A stretch of 64,000 nucleotides of DNA, taken from Trochalopteron elliotii (lineage: Eukaryota; Chordata; Aves; Passeriformes; Leiothrichidae). The translations under genes and the position numbers were made by a program. This document shows positions 1 through 12,927 of the stretch, piece after piece; positions within the stretch are counted from its first letter, which is position 1; each line of letters begins with the position of its first letter. The notes beneath the pieces are model-generated. The model saw nothing but the letters and a program-made list of their open reading frames with translations. It made no database searches and had not been told where the DNA came from. The stretch spans positions 124,001-188,000 of the forward strand of contig JANPWX010000333.1 in the NCBI GenBank assembly GCA_024734555.1. The letters are read 5' to 3'.

Positions 1-1774
1 ATCCATGTAAAACACAGAGTTGTTGCATTGGTCAGTATCCAGCAATCAACAGGCCTTGCTTTCAGCATTGTGCTCATTGAAATGATTATTTTTTGTTGAA
101 GATCCTCTCGTGTGCTTTTTCAACAGAATGTACTTGTATCCAAAGCTAACTCAACCAGAGACATTCTCCTAAATGCTAATATTAGTATAGTTCTTGCCAG
201 CTGATTTCTATAAATGTTGGACTAGATAGCATCCTTGTATCATCAGATCAGTAAGAGGAGATATTTCAAAGGACAGAAGTTTGGAGAATTAACAATGTGG
301 TTTCTGTCACATGCTCTGGAAAAGGGAAATGCTCATCCCTTTTTCTCCCTGTCATCTGCTCACTTGCTCTCCCACTTTTTGACTGGTATTGCTCTCTGTG
401 CTGTACACAATCACCATTAAACTCATTGAGGCACTTCAAGACAATAGCAGACTTTACACCAACTGTTTATTTCTCGTTGTGTTTCTCCAGCCTGGCCTGC
501 TGTCAACATTCCAAGGCAATATCCTCAGCTGGCAAAAACCAGCTGTAATATGTAAGCTTGTGTCAGTCAGGATGCACCCTGTAATAAAGGCACTTTTATG
601 AAATGCCTGTCAGGTTGTCAGCCGCTTGAGGTGGTTGCTCAGAAGCCACAGACCCTGGATTGTCAGTGGGGCAGATTTGATCCTCCCCAGATAGTGTCTG
701 CTGCCCACAGCCCAGTGAGTTACAATGTGGATCTTAGGGGGGTTATGTTCATCTCAGGCTGCAGTAAGCTGGAATAAGACTGATCAAATGGCTGATATTT
801 AGCTAAAAGCCTTGCTGCTGCTTTTTGGTGTCTTCCTGGTGCACCCTTTCCTCAGATGCTCATCAGCTGGGAGATGCAGCCACCAGGCCTCTGCCCCAAG
901 GCCAGTCCTGTGATACACCCTGGGCATCTAACAGGGAGAGATTGCTCCAGCAGGAGAGCAAAGCCAGCAGTAATGCTCCTGCCTTGAGTGGGATGACACA
1001 GCAATTCTGCAGAGCATGATCGTTCCCAGCTTTTCTGGGGTTTGTGTCACAGAACTGGAGGCCCTTTGAACTGGATTTTCTGCATTTTTCCACGTGGCAC
1101 CCAGGAGGGGTGGCTGGAGGACAGCTCCTCTCAGCCTGGCAGAGCAGGGCCAGCTGGGGCTCAGAGAAGCACAAAAACGCACAAGGGGCTGACCTGACAC
1201 CTCGTGTCATTGTAAATTAGATTTAAACTCCTGAAAAGGTAAATGGGTGCCCGTGAAGGCAGGTGGCTGTGGGTGGCATATGCTGTGTCATGAGTGTTTA
1301 AGGGTGAGAACCAGAGAGAAGGGAGTGTCTCATCACCTTTTGCAGCTCCTTCCAGGCATCACTTGGCATCTCTTCACCAAGAGGTTGTTTCTCCTCCAGG
1401 TTTTTATGGACTTGTCATCCTCTCTGTCTGGAGACAGCACCACTTCTCCCCACAGGTTTTAATTCTGACTCAATGAGAGGGAGAGTGAACTTCATAGTTT
1501 CCTGTAGCTACTGTAGGGAGCACAAGAATGCTGACAGCAAGGTGATCTTTGTAGTAGAGTTCTAAGGAAACACAAAAGAGTGAGCCCTGAGATGCAGCAT
1601 AACCATGATGGATGATTTTATTTTTTTGTTAGGACATTGTTCAGCTGCCACTGTTGCCTCTGCTTTCAGGGGCCTGATGGTGCTCTGGGATATACAACTT
1701 TATTTCTCTAGAAGAGTTTCCTTGGCATGAAATGTCCCAGTGCTCTGTTCACCAATAGAATCCCCATCCTTCAA

Positions 1775-1790
1775 TTTTTTTTTTTTTTTT
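1775..1790 (+). repeat. T16 homopolymer
   Basis: Sixteen T followed by AAGAGC. Simple low-complexity DNA. Confidence 0.95.
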
Positions 1791-4700
1791 AAGAGCAATA
1801 ATAGGTGCAGCATCTGCTTGCAGAGCTTTGTGCTGCAACAAACTTTTAGTATAAGAGAAGTCATTATTGATTTCTAGTGTTATATGAGTTTCTTTGCCTT
1901 CCCACCACTCTGCTCCAGTGCTTCTGACAAGCAACTGGCTGTCAGCTCCTGGAATAGGAACCAGCAAGGTAAATCCCCTACAGGATTTGAGCATCAGTGT
2001 AAGGCTGGGGCAAAACTCAGGTTCCTGTGCCTGGAATTGCAGCTCTGAAATCTCATCCAGCTACCTGCTCTGGGAATGCCTAAATGCTTTGATTTAACAG
2101 CATGCCTCAAGTAGCTGGATAAAATGTGCCAGTACTTCTGGAGGCAGGGTCCTGATTCCAGGGCTCCTACCTTTCCAGAGGCAGTTTTCAGATTTATTTT
2201 CCTCTCCACTACCCCCAAAGGGCTGCTCTCTCTATGATTTAGTGACCAGGGTGTTCAGCAGAGGTGGGTGATGAGAACATCTGGGTCTCTGCTTTGTTGG
2301 TTGAAGGCTTTAGCTACAAAACCTCTGTGAAATGAAAAGGAAAACTCCAGCACCATCAATTTTAGCTTTTTTGGCCCTAAATGGCAGATTGGAGACAATG
2401 ATCTGGTACAAAGCCTGTGGATGTGTGTGTTCAGAGAGGGCCCTGGGTGGGATCTTCCCACAGAAAAGTGTTGGGAGTTGGGCATTTGGAGGTGGGGGTT
2501 AAGTCTTACATCTGACCCACATCTGCTGATGGGTAACTGGACAAAAGTAGTGATTTCAGTGACTCTGGGCTCCAACCATGAGATGTTTCATACTCATTTA
2601 GAGGCACTGTGTAAGTGTAGGAGTTGTAGCACCAAACTACTCTACTGGATCTGCTCAAAAATTTATATTTTCTTGCATTTTACCTGTCCAAGAAACTTCT
2701 CCCTCCATACATCTTTTCTAGTGGTACTTTTAGAAACATTTTAAAAATGAAAATTATTAACCACCTATGTATCATTGAAGGACAAATGCAAGTTGTAGCA
2801 TCAGCTGTAATTGTTCACTTGTGTTCCTTGAAATGCCATTTTTAGCCAGTTTTGCACATTTTACAAATGTCTTCTGTGCCAAATCATCCATGGAACTTAC
2901 AAATCATCCCAATTGTTAAATTCATTAACCTAACAAACTGTGGACTAAAAGCCACATTTAAAGCATGCATCCTAAATAGTATTCTCATTATGTGGAATCA
3001 GATTAGTCCCTAATCAAATTTGATTTGGAGCTTGGAGCAAAAGGTAATGGAGTATGACCCCTGATGTAAAACAAGGGTAGGTGAAGTGAGTGTCTACCAC
3101 CACGACACCTCCATTTTGTGCTGTTCCAACCAATTCCACCCTTTCCGAGCTCTCTCATAATTTTGTCAACAGATTTGTACTTGTTTAGCTCCTTACCTCA
3201 GCTTCTCACACACACACGACATCTGCTGAGAAATTTGCAGATATTTGTTCCAGCAGCTTGATGTTTTTGCACATTCATGTCACTGATGTGACTTTAATAG
3301 CACAGACCAGTAATAATTATCAAGTCTATTATTGTTGTGCCAACAGAGTGGGCATTGATGGGACACTGTGGTTTGAGACACAGTGGAGACAGAACAGGAG
3401 AACATTTCTGCTTCAGAAAGTTTGCTGTATAAATAGGAAAGGCAGGATAGGGTAGAACATGCAAACAGAACGAGGGGGAAATGCTAAATAGAGACAAATG
3501 TTACAGTCAATTATTTCTCTCCCAGAAAACAGAGACATGAGGAGAGAGACTTGCAATAGAAAGGAGAGGAAGGACTGAAAAAGACCGTAGCATGTTATGC
3601 ATTGGGATAATGGATTTTTCCTAGGGGTTTCCAAGCACATCTGAATGATGTTCCTTAATGAATATTTAGGAAACCGTATTTTCTCCATCTGCAGTCTTAG
3701 GTCTTCTAGTTAACCCACTGCAACGTCCTATTTATTTCATGCAGGAATATCCAGTGTGTTTCTGAAAAATCAAATCTGTCCTACAACTTTGGTGAAGCAT
3801 CTGCATACAAAAGACAAACAAAGGTTTATACTGATGCTTTCTATTGGGTTTTCAATTCTTCATTTTGAAAAACCAGACTTTCTTAGAGCATCCTTTGAAA
3901 CTCTCCCATTCATGCACTGCCATGGGATATTCTTTTCTTTGCCATTGGCTAATTGAAGCTGTAGCTGTTTATAGGGCAAATGAATAGCATATCCCAAAGT
4001 TGCTTTAGCTCTTTAGTTGTGTGTCAATAAGGAGGAATGGACTGTATCTACAAATACAAAAGAAAAAATGCTTAATAAATGATAATAAAAAAATCCTTCT
4101 GATGTTCAGCAGCCCCACTGTCAGCTCTTTGGAAAGCAAGAGAGAAATACTTGTGGAAGTGTGGTCAAGGACATGATGTGAGGTTACCACAAAGCAATTT
4201 AGCAGATAAGAGTGTGTGTGACAGTGCTGAGGTCATTGCCAGCCTGCTCATGAGCTGCTACCAGCCTGATTTGTGACCAAGTTTTAGACACCTGAGATTT
4301 GTGACTGTCTGTTTGCAGCAGTCAATGCTCCATCAAGGTCCTTGCATATTTTCCTGCAGCAGAGCAAAATATGGTCCCTTGCTCTACCAACTCGACTGGC
4401 AGTGTAACACCTTCATCCTGAGATTCTAAAACCATCTCAGGGGGAAGGTGGGTGGGGTTTTGTCACAGCCACCTCAAAGCCACCATCAGTAATCTGGTGT
4501 AGACAGCAATCTTTGGTAATAAATGAGTAAAAAATTAGTTAGTAAAAATTACAATTATTTCTCATAACTTTCACCTAAAACTGAGATTGCTTTTCCTTTG
4601 TTTCACTGCAGAATTAAGAGTTGTCCATTAGCTTTTCCTCTTTGCAGGTAGTTTCTTTTCTTCAATCTCCTCAAAAATTTTAGAAGATAAAAAAAGCTCC

Positions 4701-7700
4701 TCAGACCAAACTCTTCAGAGAGACCTAGAAAATTAATGGATAGCTGGTTCTCTTATTATTCTCCTTTTTAAGCTACGAAAGTTTTAGATTTTTAACTTTT
4801 TGGACCTTTTAAGTAAATTTGTAAGGAGTAAGGAGTTTTGATTCTCACTTCAATAAGGTCTGTCTTTCTTCTGCTGGAAGAAAATGTGGTTATGAAATTT
4901 GAACTATATCAGAACTTTTCTGCTTGCTAAAATAAAAGACCCTGTTTCTGCCAGTTTAGCACCTGCCCACAAGTAGTCTTTGTGGGGACTTCTGGAGTGT
5001 TATTTGGTGAGAGTTTGGCTCCAATAAATTGCTTTGAATTGAGAACCAGAACATGAGGATGGAAGAATGGCAGGGGTATAGAAAATATTACAAAACCTGA
5101 GCAAACATAACCTAGTAGATACTCTGCAGCTCCTAATACAACTCTTGGCCAAAATCCAGTTTGCACCTGAAATATCTGGTTCAGTTATCATATCTACTAG
5201 GAGAAAGCTCTGTGGGTTTTTTATCTCAAACCCTTGTGTCTTTTGCCATTAAAATATGGTCCATCCCTCCCAGCTCCTCACCCAGCCCATGAGAAGCTGC
5301 TGTTTCAACACACAAAAATTCATTTTAATTAGTTACATGTGCTGCAAAGGAGGATGCACAGCTCCAAATCCCAGCATCAGGGCCTGCAGGAGGGCAGACC
5401 AGGAGCAATAATGTGATTTCATAATGAGCAGTTGGGCTTCAGCACATGCACGAGGCATAAAAACTGTCCCTGCAGGCAGACACAGTGTAATTTGTCATAA
5501 ATAAGAGAAACAAGATATTTAAGGCATAATTTGCCTATTCTGTGGGCCCCTCCATGGGAAATATTTTGAAAAATAAAAGTGCAGTAAGGACAGTTTTGTC
5601 TTTCCATGCTCTCCATTTTTGAGGTGTTAAGAGGTTTTTTACTGCTTGCTTTAACTAACTGAACTGATGCTGCCTTTTGGTCATGGGCACTACTTTACTG
5701 GACAACTAATAAATTATCTGAAAAAGGAGCTAACTGGGGAGAAAAGAATTTGGGTCAAATCTTATAAATAGCTCCTGATGAAAAATATAGGAACAAGAGA
5801 GAATTCAAAACCAGTTCATGGGAAATGCCAAAATGGTTCTTTTCAGCATTTTAATGATCCAACTTCTGAACTTTTTGCTTCAAATCAGCATTTTTAGTTT
5901 ATTAAAAAAGAAAAAAAAGCTCTACATACTAAAAAATGAAACAGTACCTTGTTCAGGAGTTAAATAAACCTAAAACATAATAAAATACTTTTTTTTAAGG
6001 TTAAATCAAGCATTTTAGATTCTGCCTATGCTAAATGCAGACGTTTTCTTGTTGTTGAAATAGCATATATATTTTGACCTAAACCAATTTCCTTCTCAAG
6101 CCCAGAATTGGCTGGGAAACTGAAAAAGTTATTTTTCCTCTCTCCTTCTCCCTGTTCCAACCTTCTTGAAGTCCTACATTTCTTTGGCAGCCTTTTTGAG
6201 TGTGGACATGCTTTCCTGGAAGCAATTCTATTTACCTGTGATTAGAAACCAAATTTCTTCTGAGGAAATGTTTTTCACATCTGTTCTTTCTGAGATAGAC
6301 TTTTGCTGCAAAATACTTTGCAGAGCACTTTCCTTGCACTCAATGAGCAATTATTCCATTTGTACTTTTTAAAAGCTTTGACTATCATGGCGAATGTAGG
6401 AATTAAATTCCTGTAATATTCTGTGAGCAGTGGAAGCATCCTCAGGAGTTGATTTATGTGCATTTGCAAACCATCAAAGGCTGGCACTAGTTAAACAGGG
6501 TTTGTGCTGGACCCTTGCAATCACATCCACATCTTTTCCAACTGGGTTGGCTCCTGGTTGGAAAATGGACCTCTAGAAGATGCTCTCAGGGATGTCCAAA
6601 CCTATAAAAATGTAGTGCCACACTGTGGTAATCTTACCTCTCACTCCAGTAGCTCTTTCAATAATGTCAAAAAATACTTCAGGACTGTGTAGAGCAGGGA
6701 GTTAGATGAGGAGAGAAGGCAGAATGGAATGGTTTTGCTCAGGGCACAGCTGTTCAAGTGGCTGTCACATCTATTGCTTTGCTTGCCCTGTGTATCTTGC
6801 ACACTCTGAAAATGGAGGAAAAAAAAACAAACAGTGGACATCTACAGACACCTCTTAAGGTACTCTTATGGTGGCTGAGAGCAAGAGGTGAAAGGGAAGG
6901 CTGGATAGCTAAAAATCAGGCAGCTGCTGCTGGCCTAATTACTCACAACATTTGCCTTTTAGATTTCCCACCTGACCTGGGACAGAGTGATCTGGGGGAT
7001 TTGGTGAGGGGAAGTTGGAGTCTACTGTGGTCCTGCCTCCAGCTCACACCCAGGGGCTCTGACAGAAACAGGAATTAACCCCAAAACTCTTAAGGGATAT
7101 CAATGATCCTCTCTCTGCTGCTCTTCTCTGGCACAGCTGAACTCTAAATTGCAGCAGGAAACACACAGACTGTGGCTGTGGTGAGTCTTACCTGGGCATT
7201 CACGTGTCCTCACAGCACAGAGTTTCTCTCAATTCAGTCTTTGTGCCATCTTGCCATTTTTTTCTGTTTGGGAAGAGGCAGCTCCATAGCTGAAATCAAA
7301 TTTCTGGTTGCTCTTTGCTGCTTTACTGAGATTGTGAGTATAGGGAGAAAAAGGGAGGAGAGAAAAATCTAGACTTTTGTGCTATTATGGGGAAGAAAAT
7401 AGATAATTTTTATGAGAGGAATGAAAAAGATTTGTGTGAATTTACTGTAAGTTAGAGTAAAACATTTCATAGATGTATGGATGTTATTATCTAGATCAAG
7501 GGTATTATATGAAAATACATTTAAGTTTTGTGCCCAAATTCCAGTTTAACTTCTGCTAAGTCAATAGAAAAGATTGTAGAGTGTTGAATGGAAGTGAGAT
7601 GTAGGTCTATAAAAGTGCTTTTCCTTTCACTGGGGACATTGCTTTGCTATTTGTACTCTTTGTTCCTTAGGAACATTTCTCAGAGGTCCTCCCTCTTTCA

Positions 7701-9360
7701 TTTCTCTCGTCAGAGACATGTGATTAATGATCTCTTTTTAAGCTTTATTATTCAATTCAGCTCACTAATCCAGTACACATGTGCATAGTTCTGAAAACCT
7801 GAATTGTCACCACATTCATCCAGCCTGGTGCATGTAGACTTGTAACTATCCTGGAATCTGACAAATAAAATCATTTTAATGAACCACAGCAAACAGTTCA
7901 TGTTGAAACAACTGTAAGCACAGTATGCAAATCATGTTTACTGGTAGCTTATGCTCCAGAGAAATAATCTTTGTATGACTGCTTTATTATTTACAGGAGT
8001 TCCAAAAATTAATTTTAGTCAACATTAACAGATGCCATCCATGTTAATAGTTGGGCTGCTGTATATGGAAAATGCTAAACATATGCAGAGATCTCATGTT
8101 TGTGAGTTGATAATGTGGTTGACAAATGGGTTTAACAATATCCACTCCTTTCTGAGCACTGGGCTAAAATTCACCTGAGGTCTGTGGGAACAGAGTGAAG
8201 AAGAAGGTCAGAGGAATATGAATGAAGACGAAATAAAAGAATGACTCCAGAGAGCAGTGGGTATAATAAAAGCATGACAGAGGATGATTAATTATATTTT
8301 AGAGTCAGATAATTCCCAGAGAATATGCGTGCATGATAAAACTTTCTAACCTTTTGAGTTGTAATTAAATGAGAGATACACTAATCTGACCAAGTAGAGA
8401 CTATTCTGTTCCTAAAACAGCATTAATGCATAGATTAAAAATGTGTTAGTTTAAATAAACAGTCCTACATGCCATGAATAAAGTTGGAGATCATAAATGC
8501 AGAAAACAGAAATGACAGTAAAATAGCTAAATTAGAAGAAAACTAAAGGAGATTTTGAGATATGTGTGCAATGTGTAAGATGGTGTAAGATGCAAAGAGC
8601 AGAATTAGTAGGAACAACTATGGCTGGAAGATAGGGGTGAAATCCTCCAACGATTTTCTAGACTTTTTAATCCCATGTCCTTGTTTTGAAGATGCTCATT
8701 TAAGCCTTTGCACACTTGGTGTCAGTGAGTTTGGTGGCTCTATCAGGAGCAGCATGAACTCAGCTTTTGAGTGGTTGGTGGGTTGATTTAGGACAAAAAC
8801 CCCAAAAAGTCTTGAGAGGGTAAAGTAGTCCATATGTATCCAGCAAAAGTGAGCAGGGATGAGAAGGAACATGGTTTCTCCTTCCATTGCTTATTGCAGC
8901 TCAAAAAGCATCTGAAAATCTTTCTGGATCTTGACATTGGCAGAGTTCCTTTAGGTGAAATCTTAGAGCAGGTGGGCAGGAGCTGTTCTGGATTGCTTGG
9001 GGATGGACCTTCAGATTGCAATTATTTCCCACTTAACTCTATTCCTTAGCAGCAATTACTGAGGCGCTGGAACCAGAGGTGGAAACCCACAGTGCTTTAA
9101 TTTTTAATTAACCCAGAAGGTAGAGCTTCAGGACAATGAGCCATGTCCCCCTGTTTAGTGAACTTCACTCTGGTAAGAGTCAATATGTTAATTTCTACTT
9201 AATTCTACAAGACTTATTGCAACCCTCCTTTTTCTGCCTCACTTTTAAGAGCACACTCTTGAGTGCCATCACACAGCACATATGAGACAACCAGGAAATA
9301 GTAGGAGTTTAGGAAAGGCAGGTCCTGCTTGACTGACCTCATCTCCTGATTGGTGGCACC

Positions 9361-9408
9361 ATTAAAAAAAAAACAAAAAAACCCAAACAAACAAAATAAC
9401 CCCAAAAG
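9361..9408 (+). repeat. A-rich tract with C interruptions
   Basis: An A10 run followed by ACAAAAAAACCCAAACAAAC-type sequence, as often seen at old retroposon tails. The sequence upstream was not recognised as a known element. Confidence 0.7.
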
Positions 9409-10180
9409 TTGAATTCGAGAAGGAAAATATCCTTTTAAATAGATCTGGATGTATCACAGAAGCCTGAGCATAGAGAAAGCCTTTATATTCATGGTCTGCC
9501 TAACAAGCCTATCGTTTGGCATTAAAATTGAAATCTGTGAAATGGTTAGGTGCATGTTTAATCACAATGGATTGTGGACCCACTCATGAATATCATTTTA
9601 ACAGTTTTTCATCTTTCTGAAGTACATTTTCCCTTAAGTTTTAAGGTAATAATGCAGGATTGTGCTGATTTCACTCTGATCTCACATTTTTAACTTTGCA
9701 GGCTTGATCAGCAAATTTTAAATCAAAGCATTTCCTGTGGCTCCTTATATTAAAGCAAGAGAAATACAGCTCAGCTGTTTATATATAAACATGCAACAGT
9801 TATAATGAAAGAATTACCCACAATGCCAGTGTAACTATAGTAACCAGCATTCACAAAGATCCACATTTAAGGGTGGTTAAAGCCAAATACATATTTGTTT
9901 CACACAGACAATATTATTCTTTTAATGGAGCACAACAGCACAAAAAAAAGGACCTACAGATGCAAACATTAGCTGGGTGTGGAGTCTCCTGCAAAACAAA
10001 CTCTGCTAGCAGCGTGAGTACTCCCAGGCTACACCAAGCTGTCAGAAGACAGAGGCATTCAAAGTGCTATTTTAGCACAAAATCAGCTGAAAACCCAGTT
10101 CCCTAAACCCTCATCCACTGGCAGACACCCCTCTCTGCAGAGTCCCACTGCAGGATGGTGAGGGACAGGCACTCTCTTAC

Positions 10181-10253
10181 CTGCAGCAACTCCTGCACCC
10201 TCATCCTGCCATAAATACCACAAATAAGGCGTTTGATTGTGGCAGAGCTGACT
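10181..10253 (-). other. Candidate 73-nt exon (coding or lncRNA), unproven
   Basis: On the minus strand a long pyrimidine-rich tract (about 10256-10315) ends in CATCACTTAG, a good acceptor. After 73 nt comes CTGCAG followed by GTAAGAGA, a near-consensus donor. Two of the three frames are open across the segment. The one ending on a whole codon reads V-S-S-A-T-I-K-R-L-I-C-G-I-Y-G-R-M-R-V-Q, then E-L-L-Q, a mix of residues unlike the Phe/Leu/Ser-rich chance frames around it. I do not recognise the protein. Other acceptor-donor pairs in the window lack this combination of signals, but 64 kb gives ample room for a chance pair. If real, it implies a minus-strand transcription unit spanning part of the window. 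Confidence 0.3.
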
Positions 10254-11788
10254 CTAAGTGATGGAAAAAGGAGGATAGCAATAAACAAACAGAAGGCAGA
10301 TAGAGAAAATAAAAATAACGAGTGGATGTACACTGTAATCAAAGGCCCTTTCTAGTTTGGATACACTTTATGATGATACTCGGTTAAGCAGAGGTTGGTT
10401 GGGTTTTTATTTCAAGTCTATGGTTGATTGCAAGCAAAAATAACTACTGATCAATAGAAACCTCCACTGGGAATGGAACATTGCCTGGAAATGATCTTAG
10501 CAAAACTACCTGGCTTATTGCCCTGCAGGTTTATGCAACTACTCCTTCACAGTTGTTTTAATTCTTCTCGTATGCAGAAAAGTCACTGCTAGCCTGTATC
10601 CACCTTTGCAGCCTGGCAGCTTCAGGGAGTGTGTGGATACAAAAGATGACTGGTTCCTCTACTTTGACTGCTCTTAAAGACTGTAATTTTGGTTTTGTCC
10701 CACAATGAGATTGCAGAGCATTCAGGGCGTGGTGGGCAGAGGACAGGGAGAGCTGGGAATCCCAGCACTTTCTGAAGTGGGAGGATGATCCCAACAAGAA
10801 AATCTCACCTTTCTTAAAGAGAAAGGCACAACCATCCTGCAAATCTTGCAGATCTCACACAGAGGGGGAAAAAACCACTCCCAGCCCAAAACCTGTTAAG
10901 TGGGGAAAGCTTAAGAGGCAGAGCCTGGGAATGGATGTTGCCCATCCCACCTCCTTCTTTAGTCCCAGCAGCTCCTCTTCACAGCATGGCTCCCCAGTGA
11001 TCTTTCAGATAGGATAAAATCCTCAGATATTCTCTAGGCAGTTGTTTGCTTTATACAAAGAAAGAAAAATAAGTATGACCAGGTTTGTCTGAGATGAGTA
11101 GTTTCAAGCCTGAAAATACAATACAATGTAATATTGGCCAAGGAGTCTCAGGGTTCAGAATAATTCTGAGTTGTGTTTGTTCCAGCCAGACTTAAAGGAA
11201 TGTTGTGTCTTTCACAGGACCCAGCTGTTATGATATTATTTAAATAATGATAGCTGTTATTGTTGATTGATGTGGAAGGAAAGCTAACAGTTGACAGGTG
11301 GAAGGGCCCAGTTTGTTAGTACATTTCCATCAGATCCAAAGGAAAAATGAGATGAAAATGACATATAAATAGAGAACTGAAAGTAGCAAAGCGGGAACAG
11401 TCCAGGCAGGATGGAATACTCACCATAACATCTTCACGACATAGGATAGAAGTTTAAAATCTTGTTCCTAAATCAATAAAGAATTTAAAAATGGCATACT
11501 TTACTCCAGTCAAATAACACTTTGATCTTCAATTTCAAATAAAGCAAAAGCAGGTTGCCATGACTACTGAGTGCTACTGGGTGTCTTGGTATCTGGATAA
11601 TTGCTGAATATTTGTAGACAAACAGCTGACGTGCATCTTTCACTTTCACCAGCAAACTTGGAAGCTTAACTAGTTGTTGATGTGAGTCCCCTGGTGTCTT
11701 TGTGAATAATTGGCTCAACACTGAGATGCATTTATCTCTATCCAGACAGAAAGAGAGCCTTTCAAATCTCCACATCAGGCCCCAATGT

Positions 11789-11814
11789 CACTGTGTGTTA
11801 ACACTGTGTGTTAA
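11789..11814 (+). repeat. Perfect 13-bp tandem duplication
   Basis: CACTGTGTGTTAA occurs twice without a gap (11789-11801, 11802-11814), and a degraded inverted echo, CTCAGTG, follows. Each unit carries the GTTAAC palindrome at or near its junction. Simple slippage explains it. Confidence 0.8.
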
Positions 11815-12351
11815 CTCAGTGTTTCAGAGCTTCCCCGTTTGGATAGATCAGGGCTGCTGACATGCTTGACATGGTTTTATGAAGGTTGGCTGTTTGATCT
11901 TTGCTTGCAAAACTCAGTAGCTTTTCCCAGAGAAGTGGATCTTTCCACACAGCTGTGGAGTGCAGGGAGAGCTGTCAGCTCTTTGGGGCTTGTCAGGGAC
12001 ATGTTGTGGGGCTATTTTGTGCAGCTCTTCCCCAGAGTGTCTCCCTTTCTCTGGCTGGGTGGGAGATCAGATCCAACAGGAACTGCTCGTGATTTTTTTT
12101 CTTTTATATTTGTTAACAGTTAAACTGTTCACATGCAAAATGGGATGTGGATTTTCCTCTGTCCTCATATATTATGCATATATACTTTATTCTGTTTGTC
12201 TGCTAAATGCAGCACTTCCCACAGTCACAGAAATAATTGGTGTTTAATCCTGCATAAGCAAGCACTGCCCCCAGTGAGGCCAATTCAGACACCCATAACT
12301 TTCAACAGCATTATAAAATCCAAATTTTTATTAACTTGTAATCATCTATAA

Positions 12352-12420
12352 GTGACCTGTGTAGTTTGTACTTAGGCAAATCATTCAACTTCTTTTTTTT
12401 TCCTTCCCTCTTCTTTTTTT
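12352..12420 (+). mobile_element. MIR/L2-like ancient fragment
   Basis: It contains CTTAGGCAAATCATTCAACTTC preceded by a CTGTGTAG element. This parallels the well-known MIR stretch in which a CTTGGGCAA(G/A)TCA(C/T)TTAACCTC block follows TGTGTGACC. The pyrimidine-rich continuation fits the TCTGTGCCTCAGTTTCC region after slippage. It is short and diverged, so chance resemblance is possible. Confidence 0.4.
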
Positions 12421-12432
12421 TTTTATTTTTTC
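12391..12432 (+). repeat. T-rich low-complexity tract next to the MIR-like fragment
   Basis: Two T runs are separated by CCTTCCCTCTTC. The tract follows directly on the MIR/L2-like segment and probably grew out of its pyrimidine-rich end. Confidence 0.7.
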
Positions 12433-12880
12433 GCCTGTGGCATGCATTTGAGAATATCCGGTCCTAAAACTAGATGGAAAATACTTGAAAGAAAAATAAA
12501 TCCTTAGTAATTTCCCTGCTTCTCATCCAATTCAGAAATATAATTAAATGTTAGAGAAACCAAAAAAATTCTTACTTCTCTCTCCCTTTTCTTTTTAACT
12601 ACATCCAGAGTAGCACAGACATGACAGTTAACAGCAGGAAAGTGGTCTGGAAAACCAGATTTCGTATTGTTGGACTTGTTTGGACAGTTCTCTCTGTCAT
12701 ACAGCACCTGCAGAAGAATTAAGATGGCACAGGATAACAGGGCAAAGTTTTGTAACGTACCGAGAGCTTTAAGCTGAAAGTTATGCAAGTACATCCCTGG
12801 CAAATAAATGTATGTGAAAAAATAAACTCAATGTAGAAAACGCTGGAATATTCTGGGGGGCTGTTTCCCCTGAACTCCAG

Positions 12881-12927
12881 TAATAGAACTCCTAGAACTT
12901 CTAGAACTCTTGTTCTAGAAACTGTTA
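12881..12927. repeat. TAGAACT array ending in a TTCTAGAA hairpin
   Basis: Three units of 9 bp begin TAGAACT at 12884, 12893 and 12902. The last overlaps a perfect 9-bp stem (TTCTAGAAC at 12899-12907, GTTCTAGAA at 12912-12920) with a TCTT loop. TTCnnGAA spacing occurs twice, as in heat-shock factor half-site pairs, though the three-unit array does not keep the 5-bp register that factor needs. Confidence 0.7.

Larger units (their letters stand above)
1..10180. other. Non-coding DNA, no gene seen
   Basis: AT-rich sequence with a GC-richer, CpG-poor patch at 840-1200. Open frames are short (up to about 115 codons) and overlap on both strands, as expected by chance. The stretches at 8020-8110 and 9530-9850 are balanced in composition, free of low-complexity runs and rich in homeodomain-like TAAT words. 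They have the texture of conserved non-coding elements, which cannot be shown without other species. Confidence 0.6.

Noticed and set aside
1919..1968. Plus-strand 50-nt segment with CTCCAG acceptor and AAGGTAAAT donor
   Set aside because: Plausible signals, but the segment has no distinctive reading frame and no supporting neighbour exon.
6638..6684. Minus-strand 47-nt segment with acceptor- and donor-like ends
   Set aside because: The acceptor pyrimidine tract is weak and the segment short. Such pairs are expected by chance several times in 64 kb.
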